Part shown: positions 56,275 to 64,000 of the stretch, one piece after another
Numbering within the stretch: position 1 is the stretch's first letter
Layout: each line of letters opens with the position of its first letter
Origin: Petrosia ficiformis
Taxonomy: Eukaryota; Porifera; Demospongiae; Haplosclerida; Petrosiidae
Assembly (NCBI GenBank): GCA_947044365.1
Contig: OX345636.1
Location: 3,802,001 to 3,866,000, forward strand
Direction of reading: 5' to 3'
Length of the DNA stretch: 64,000 nt
The notes under the pieces: generated by a model
Told to the model about the DNA's origin: nothing
Database searches by the model: none
What the model saw: the letters and a program-made list of their open reading frames with translations, nothing else
Translations under genes and position numbers: made by a program

Positions 56275-59200
56275 GTTAGCAACAAACCTGTAGCAAGGTG
56301 GGCATCTGAAAGTGCAGCCAATCCCCATACTTAATCAATTCCTTCAATATCAGGGCATTTGTCTGATCGATGTGGGGCAAATCCTTGGAGCTTCTGAAAA
56401 AGTCACTCTCAGTATATATCTTTTGACACACTGAAGCTAGCATGTTGATCAATAATCGACAACCCCTTTAATTACATCAGTGAATTATTATTTGGGTTCA
56501 ATATGGTCGACTTTTATATAAATGCTGCTTGACTTAGAGAGAGGCGGATGTCATCCCGACGTTTCATCGGATGTCTCCAAAGTCTCATCACATCAGGAAC
56601 TCCAAGGTGAGTGTGTGATATGATTGGACAGGTTTATGTCTATTATAGTCGCTGTACAGTACGCATGTAATTGATTTCCAGCTGGCTAGTAGAGGTACAT
56701 TTTTATCTGTAGTTCATCAACGAAAGCTCCAATCCTTACCCCAATCACATACAAAGTACAACACACCTTTACCTATATGTATGAATATTTTTAAATGATT
56801 TCAAAGACAGCAACACATCCGCCTTTCAGTCTTTTGTGTTTCTCATAGGCCTCCATACTCGCAGGGCTGCTCAAAGATTACATTATGAACAATTCTTAAA
56901 GTAGTACTTTACATACAACATACTAACTGGTTTTCATGGATTATGTTAAAAGACTGCAATTCATTTATATTTCATAAAATAACGAATGAAATTTCATAGA
57001 TAAATTTCATCAAAACATGGGTAAAAGATTTTCATGGATTAAAATTAATTTGAATGACAATAATCTTTTGGTAGGTTCCACGGAGTCCATGAGATAACTG
57101 GAGTGGAATAAACTGCTTGTGGCTGTGGTGGTTACACAACCAATCGCCTATTATTGTGTTCAGCATCTTGTACTAGTTTTGAGGAAAGGAACCATTATGT
57201 CTTGTGTAGCTGTAATTTCATTTGGTTGCCAGTAATCACTGGAAATGCACATCAATGCAATCTAGTCAAAGCACACACCTTGATCTATGTCAATGTACAT
57301 TTCTTGGCTTGTGGAATGTCATTTAGTCCAAGGTCAGGTATCTCTTCTTCCCTCGTTACAATCCTGTATAAATACATTCACACCCATATGTGAATAAACA
57401 TCTGGTCACTGTAGTACTTCTCTAGTCACTAGATGCAATTTGTCAATCTATCGCGATGGTTGATAAATGGTGCTGATCGATAATTGGTTACAGGCGCAGT
57501 AATATTGCAAACCAATCAGATTGTTGCATCTCAAAACAAGTTCCACCTCACTTACCAGATCCTTCTTTTCAGTGGGAAGGGGACTGGCTTGCTTAGTGTG
57601 GTGTGGTATACAAGTGGGATTGCTTAGTTGTAAGCATGTGCTAAATAGTATGGAATTTCAGATCGTCAGTTAATGGACAATTATGCTTAATATCTAAAGC
57701 AGCGTTCTAAATTACTTTCCTGGAATGAAGAGTTGTTTAGAAACCCATTGACGTCAAATTTATCCTTCACTATCAGCAGGAAGCAGTGGCAGATCTAGAA
57801 TTGGGGTTGAATGCACGAGAAGCGCACAGCTTATTAATTATTTGTTAGGGTGTGGTCAATAAATTTTGCACACCAGGCAATAGCTCTCTGTCTGGAAAGA
57901 TCTATAACTAACTTGTGAGACTAAAGTAACCTGTTGTCATATCGGAAGTTGGCAAAGGTATCCAAACTTAGTGTAAATTGCTAACTTAGCGCTAGGCTTT
58001 AAGCTCTTTGATTTATCATAATTATTGATGGTTTGGTATTTCACGGAAACCAGGTAGTGGTGCATGGATAACGCCCACCTCTTTACTCGCTTCTACATTT
58101 TAAATAGCATTTATAACTTAGCAGTAAAGATGGTGCTTGAAACTGTGGCTCACCCATATATTACACCTAGCATCTTTATCATCGCTTTTTGCACTACTTT
58201 ATGAAACACAAAATTAATAAACATTTACTTGTGATATTAGTTTCTTTTATATTCAGTGATTTTATCATATATTTGCACTCAGCTTGCAACACTTTTAATT
58301 GCAATATTTTTGTTGAAGCTCATTATGTCTTGCCTTATGTCAGCCACTTGGTAATTCATGCTGATAAGTAACTGCCCACAAACACACCTATGATTTTAAT
58401 CAGTTGACTGTGGCTGTGAAGAAGCAGAATCTGAAATATCAGGCTCCTTAGAAGTAGCAAAGAAAAAAGCTAGGCAGGTTTTGATTATATCTCCCATTAG
58501 CAAATTAATTAAATTACAGCTAATATAAATTTCAATTCGAATTAAACTATGCATACAATGACTACTCTCTACTACCGTTGTTCCACATCGTCGTCGTTGA
58601 GGCCATGCCCTGTGATGAATATAATTAGTGCCGAAATATTTCAGTGCCCTTTGCGCGCTAATTACCACTGGCCTTACACCTCTAGCTACACCTCTAGCTA
58701 TAATAATTGACACACACAGTCAGGCTGTGTCTGGTTTATAAGCACGATGCCCTTGGGTCTGTAGGCTGAGGGGAGTACATGATACACGAGTGTTTCAGCG
58801 CTGTTTCGATAACAAAGTAATTTTTCCCTTGGCAACGACACTTTTTCCGTGCATAGCTAGCAACAGCGTTTGTAGTGGTTATATTAGTTTATTCATATAT
58901 AAGAGTATAATTTTCACGTGATCTTAGTGAACAGCACAATGAGCACATGAAAGCTGGCAGAAGACTTGTGTCGCGAAAATATGGTAAATAAGAGATGACG
59001 AATGGAATCTAAGTTCAAGCAAATCTACTGGTAAAAAAAAACTTTTCATGAGAACAAGAGGTATTGATTTCTGTAGTTTAATATTGGAACTAAAATAACA
59101 ATATATTGTTTAGTTAATACTTTTTTTGTAATCCATAAAAAGACCCAATATAATTATGTATATTTGTGTGTGGCTATTGTAATGATTGCTGTAGTGCCAT

Positions 59201-59637
59201 TGAACAATGAACATTTCAATAGTCCAGATAGTTTGTTTAGATGATCCCAACATGTTTATTCTTCACTTTATAGGCGTGGCAAAAGAAATATTCTTGGGTT
59301 AAACCAGAAGATGATGTTCCTGCACAACAAGAAGGAGTCTTTCTGCTTGGTTTGGTATTCGTAAGTACGCTCTCTTGATAGAATTGAAAGAAAACTCTGC
59401 TCCCTGCTCTCCCATAAATGCCATCTCAAATGCATTTTAGGTGTTACACTTGAATTAAATTCCTTTCGATAAAAGCCGATAAATGTTTTGATCAATGACT
59501 CTGAAGAGTTTAAGTGAAATAAAAATTTTAACCCTCTACATGAACACCTAGTTCCAGTATATCCTTGTTATTTAAGAGCTGTCCATTATATATACAAGAT
59601 GTACTTTGCATACAGTTGCTATACACTCTGGAAGTAA
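56275..59637. other. Long spacer with no recognised gene
   Basis: Short frames at 57154-57393 (+), 58396-58713 (-) and 59268-59495 (-) lack family features. The 58396-58713 frame ends in a Ser/Asp tail (DISDSASSQPQS) but has an atypical start. A GC-balanced patch around 58580-58870 is the only compositional change. Confidence 0.4.
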
Positions 59638-59914
59638 TGTTGGACCTATTTATTGCTAATGTAATACAGGCTAAGCATAGTGTTTGGTGTTAATTGAATG
59701 TTCTGTACTTATTTCATTAATTTACTCTTGTACTGTAATGTCACATGTTTCATTTAACACTTCTATAATTATTTCTTCTGGATTATTCCTTAGCTGTATA
59801 AATACTTGGTACAATTTAGTTGTTTTTTCCAGTGTGTCTGTGTGTATATCAATATCAACTTGGTTGTTATTCTTTGGATGATCTATTTTGGTAAATCTGA
59901 GTTAAGTCCTAACA
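59638..59914 (+). repeat. Candidate 5' LTR of a BEL/Pao element
   Basis: Starts TGTTGGACC and ends CCTAACA (TGTT/AACA complementary ends), 277 bp. It is followed at once by TTTTTGGTCCGCCGAACA, a plausible primer-binding site, and the gag ATG is 138 bases further on. The partner LTR is outside the window. Confidence 0.5.
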
Positions 59915-60051
59915 TTTTTGGTCCGCCGAACAATATGTAACAAGATCATTGGCACTCTCATTGGCTTATTCTCAGATAGTCTCTCGCATTCGGTCTCACT
60001 CTCTCTGTTACAGCCCTCTATTTTGCCTGCTTCCACTTGAACCTTGCTGGC

Positions 60052-63000
60052 ATGGATGGTGAATCTTTACGCCGTGAAGTCTCCAAACTGAGAAAAAGGA
60101 GAGGAGTAGTACGAGCCTCAATGACTTGATTGGATAGCCATATTAAAGAGTTGGAAGACGTCGCTGATCAACCTGGAACCCCAGGTCACGCGCGGCAGTT
60201 AGCCGCAAAACTTGAAACTTTTGATTCCGAATTGAAGAACTACCACTTCCAGCTAATCGATCTTCTGGATGATGAGGACGAAGATTCCCTAGAAAAAGAA
60301 CAAGATATTGGACAAACGTGACGACATTGTTGCCGAGTTGAACATGCATATTGAACGCTTGTATTCTAAGGCCACACCCGCTGTGACCGACGACCACAGA
60401 CTACTCTCTCGTAAGTTATCGTATTTGGAAGAAAGCACTTTCAATCTTCATAATACGGTAACTTCCCTACATGGAGATGTTGATGATGTATCTCTTTTGC
60501 AACAATATCAAGAGCAAGTAGCTGACTACAAAAGGGAATTAGTTGAACTCAATGGCAGATTACTAATGCTGGATGATGAAGAAGAGTCCGTAGTTTATTC
60601 ACCTCTCACTCAAAACTTGAAAAAATGCTATTCGAATGCTCTTATATGATCCGAAAGTTAATGAACTAATGCAGTCTAAGAACCAAATCTACCCCTACAC
60701 CTGTTGTAGATAGTACTTGTACTGGAGTTAAACTCCCCAAATTGGAACTCCCTACTTTTGATGGCAACTTACTCAACTGGAAACAATTTTGGGGACAATT
60801 TTGTGCATCGGTACATGACCGCACCAATTTGTCTGATGCTGAAAAGTTGGTCTATCTTCAAAGTACTCTGAAGGATGGATCAGCTAAAAATGCCATTGAA
60901 GGTCTCTCTTGTACTGGTGAACATTATACAGAAGCCATAGACTATCTCAAAATCTTGTTATGATCATCCTCGATTAATTCATCAGACCCACGTCAAGATG
61001 ATAATCGAAAACCCACCTCTTCGTGAGGGCAATGGTAAGGAGCTGCGTCGTCTGCACGACACCGTGCAGCAACACATTCGTGCTCTAAGGTCGATGGATT
61101 ACGAACCCTCAGCTCCATTTATCACCTCTCTACTTGAGTTGAAATTGGACACTACCACTATGTTTGAATGGCAATGCCATACTCAATCTCAGGTCACGTA
61201 CCTCCTTTTCAGGACCTTTTAGATTTTATTGACAGTCGTGCTCAAGGATCTGAGTCATCCATGCCCTTAAAGAAATCTTCCAAATGGGAAACCTCTAATT
61301 CGAAGAGGTCACTTCCCACATCAAACCAGTCACTTCATTTACTGCTAGCCATGAATCAGCAAATCAATGTATTCTCTGCAAGCCAGTGAAGCACCCCTTG
61401 TATGCCTGCCCCAAATTCAAGTTGCTGTCCCATGAAGGCAAACTATCCACTGTCAAGGTACATAACATTTGTGTTAATTGTCTAATGAAAGGTCACTTTG
61501 CAGTCAACTGCAGGTCACTTTACAGGTGTAGGAAGTGTCAAAAACCACATCACACACTACTACACACAGAAGCCCATCCCAGATCAGAACCATCTACACC
61601 CTCATTCACACAGGATGTCTCTTCCAATCAAGTGTCATCAAATGCTGCTGTGAAATTGAAATCCAATTCACTATTGATGACTTGTCGCATCTCAGTCGTT
61701 GCACCTGATGGGTCCTCAACCCAAGCATGAGCTTTATTGGACAATTGTTCATCAGCCTCATTTGTCTCAGAGCGTCTGGTTCAATCCATGTGTCTTCCCT
61801 GTACAAGGCAATCTGTGAACATCTCTGGAATTGGAGATCACTCTCCCATTTATCCAACTAAGTCTATTGCCAATTTCAAGATTACGCCAGCTTCATCAAC
61901 AAAGGGGTCAATGAATATAACAGCAATAGTTGTCCCAAGGTGACTTGTGATTTTCCAATACATCCCGTCTCCTTCAACTCAAAGTGGAATCAACTTAGCA
62001 ACTTGGCTCTAGCAGATCCCGAATTTGGTACACCTGGTCGTATAGATGTCCTGCTAGGCATCGATATTTTTGTTGAAGCATTGTGGGGCATGGCCGGCAG
62101 AAGGGTCCTCCTGGATCACCTATTGCTCTGGAAACAATATTTGGTTGGGTACTTTGTGGAAATGCAGAATCTGACATCCTTCAATCCTCAGTTGCAACTA
62201 TTCATGCACTGGTTGAATCAGGAGATGACATTCTCCGGAAATTTTGGGAAATTGAAGAATCTCCTACCAAGATCTCCAATCGAAGAACGAATGGTTTTAC
62301 GCCACTTTGAATCAAATCATTTTCGTAATAAAATAGGAAGGTTTGTTGTCCCCTTACCAAAGAGATCTGATGCCAAAACCCTTGGTGAATCTCGTTCACA
62401 AGCCGTTCGAAGGTTCCTCTCTCTTGAGCGTTCTCTAAATGTTAAAGGACAATTTGCAGAATTTGAAGCTGTAATGAAAGAGTATATGGACCTACAACAT
62501 GCAGAGATCATTCCTGTGAACGACCTATAGAAACCTCAACACATGGTATTTTACCTCCCTATGCATGCTGTTTATAAGCACTCTAGCTCCACTACCAAAG
62601 TGCGTGCTGTATTTGAAGCTTAATGACACCTTACTTGTTGGACCAACCGTTCATCCACCATTAGTTGATGTGTTACTCCGTTTCAGATTGCATCGTGTTG
62701 CTCTCACTGCAGATGTTAGTAAAATGTATCGAGCCGTTGAATTGACTAATGATGACAACGATCTACATCGTTTTGTATGGAGATCCAATCCCAGTGAACC
62801 TCTAAAGGATTATCTAATGGGCAACCTTATGTTACTTCAGTACTTCTAGTTGTATTCCAAAATGTTCTGGGATTTGGATGACGAGACTCACATTTGGCAT
62901 ATCTGCATCATTGTTTGCTGCCAATAAGGCTATTAAGCAGAATGCTATCAACCTAGACCACAAATATCCACAAGCCTCAGAAGTGGTTGAAGAATCCTTT

Positions 63001-64000
63001 TATGTTGATGATTGCCTTACCGGAGCTGACAACAACAAAGATGCAATCAAGTTATATCGCTAATTGCAAGCTCTCCTCTGACGTAGCGGTTTTCATGTGT
63101 GAAAATGGAATTCCAGTGAATTAGCAGTCTTAAAGAGAATTAATCCTGGTGTTAGAGACTCCTATGAAGTCCTCACAATCTCTGGCTCTAAAGAATATGC
63201 CAAGGCTTTGGGTTTTGAATGGAAAACTACCTTTGATCATTTTCGTCTCACAGTAAATAATTTGTCTACACCTGAAACCATCACAAAGCGTACTCTTGTA
63301 TCAGATATTGCTAAGATATTTGATGTTCTGGGTTGGTTTTCTCCTACTCTGATTAAGATGAAAATGCTGTTACAATGATTGTGGGAATTAACTATAGCTT
63401 GGGATGAATCAGTACCATCGTTCATTCAAGAGACTTGGTTACAATGGATATCTGAATTGCCATCTCTCAAAAATTGTCATGTACCTCATTACAACTTCCC
63501 CAAAGATGTCACCATCACTTCTTTACAGCTACATGGATTTTGTGATGCATCCGAAAATGCATATGCTGGTGTCATGTACCTACGTGGAGAAGATTCAGAA
63601 GGGAGAATTCATATTTCCCTAGTAACAGCTAAAACCAGGGTGTCACCCATTAAACGTCTTACAATTCCATGTCTTGAATGGTGTGGTGCTTATCTGTTAA
63701 CTCAATTGCTTCATCATGTCAAAGAAGTATACAAAATGCCGTTATCTAATGTATTTGCTTGGACTGACAGCACAATTGTGCTTAATTGGCTCACTGGCAC
63801 ATCAAGGTGTTTCAAGACTTATGTGGGTAATCGAGTATCGTATATTGTAGATTGCATTCCTCCTAACCATTGGAGACATGTTAATAGTATAGAAAACCCA
63901 GCTGATTGTGCCTCTAGAGGATTATTCCCATCTGAATTAGTGAGTAATGAACTTTGGTGGAAGGCTCCAAAATGGTTGTACTTGGTAACCTCCAGATGGC
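60052..64000 (+). pseudogene. BEL/Pao retrotransposon gag-pol, many frame breaks, runs off the window
   Basis: Gag starts MDGESLRREVSKLRKRRG, with TGA at 60127, then coiled-coil gag frames to 60649. DUF1759-type capsid region 60742-61222 (LPTFDGNLLNWKQFWGQFCA; LHDTVQQHIRALRSM). Zinc knuckles 61386-61600 (ICVNCLMKGHFAVNC; CRKCQKPHHTLLH). DUF1758 protease 61680-62060 (ALLDNCSSASFVSERL across a TGA). RT 62080-63070 (RFVVPLPKRSD; TADVSKMYRAVEL; FYVDDCLTG at about 62998-63024). RNase H and C-terminal pol 63080-64000 (LGWFSPTLIKMK; LQLHGFCDASENAYAGVMYL; FAWTDSTIVLNWL; NPADCASRG). At least eight stops or frame changes. Integrase lies beyond the window. Confidence 0.9.

Noticed and set aside
61606..62511. 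Minus-strand frames across the BEL/Pao region
   Set aside because: Shadows of the plus-strand pol segments.
1..64000. tRNA, rRNA, snRNA or CRISPR-like arrays
   Set aside because: Scanned by eye for T-arm/anticodon patterns, rRNA cores and regular spacer arrays. None found; the tandem arrays have no unique spacers and the DNA is eukaryotic.

Overview
The window is a gene-poor, AT-rich, repeat-dense stretch of eukaryotic nuclear DNA with small exons, GT-AG introns and many nested transposons. The gene content points to an invertebrate, most likely a demosponge. It holds a coiled-coil plus TKL-kinase gene, a Death-domain gene, a ZU5 fragment, kelch fragments, and metazoan MULE, hAT, Ty3/gypsy and BEL/Pao elements. 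The species cannot be settled from sequence alone, and the sponge assignment rests on recognising gene styles.

Layout. 1-10.5 kb: MITEs and decayed transposons, including a minus-strand polyprotein with a CXC zinc domain and an ISL2EU-like transposase scrap. 10.6-12.1 kb: a broken coiled-coil/TKL kinase gene. 12.2-14.2 kb: MITEs. 14.85-20.3 kb: a sugar transporter gene (SLC2/GLUT-like, three exons, minus strand) with a tandem, broken duplicate of its 3' half. 20,352-25,282: a complete Mutator-like element (MULE) with 100-bp inverted ends and a perfect 9-bp target duplication. It carries a multi-exon transposase (zinc cluster, DDE core, SWIM, AT-hook-like tail, PHD finger) and an unrelated membrane-tail reading frame. 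25.5-31.4 kb: decayed kelch and ZU5/coiled-coil genes. 31.7-34.3 kb: a degenerate long-period tandem array.

34.4-47.7 kb: a plus-strand multi-exon gene. It runs from a Death domain through a second folded domain and a two-helix membrane segment to acidic and coiled-coil exons and the start of ankyrin repeats. Its introns hold a LINE fragment, minisatellites and MITEs. 47.9-55.0 kb: a nest of transposons (hAT, then gypsy inside an older gypsy gag that also received a MULE-type MITE with 81-bp perfect ends). This nest interrupts or ends the Death/ankyrin gene. 55-59.6 kb: no recognisable gene apart from a second copy of a TTAA-flanked MITE. 59.6-64 kb: the 5' LTR and much of a frameshifted BEL/Pao element, running off the window.

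How the parts relate. The host-type loci (Death/ankyrin, ZU5, kelch, coiled-coil kinase) are all families used in metazoan signalling and innate-type receptors. Most copies here are broken, and several breaks are TGA codons where CGA is the likely ancestor, as expected from CpG decay. The best-supported intact host genes are the SLC2 transporter and the 5' part of the Death-domain gene.
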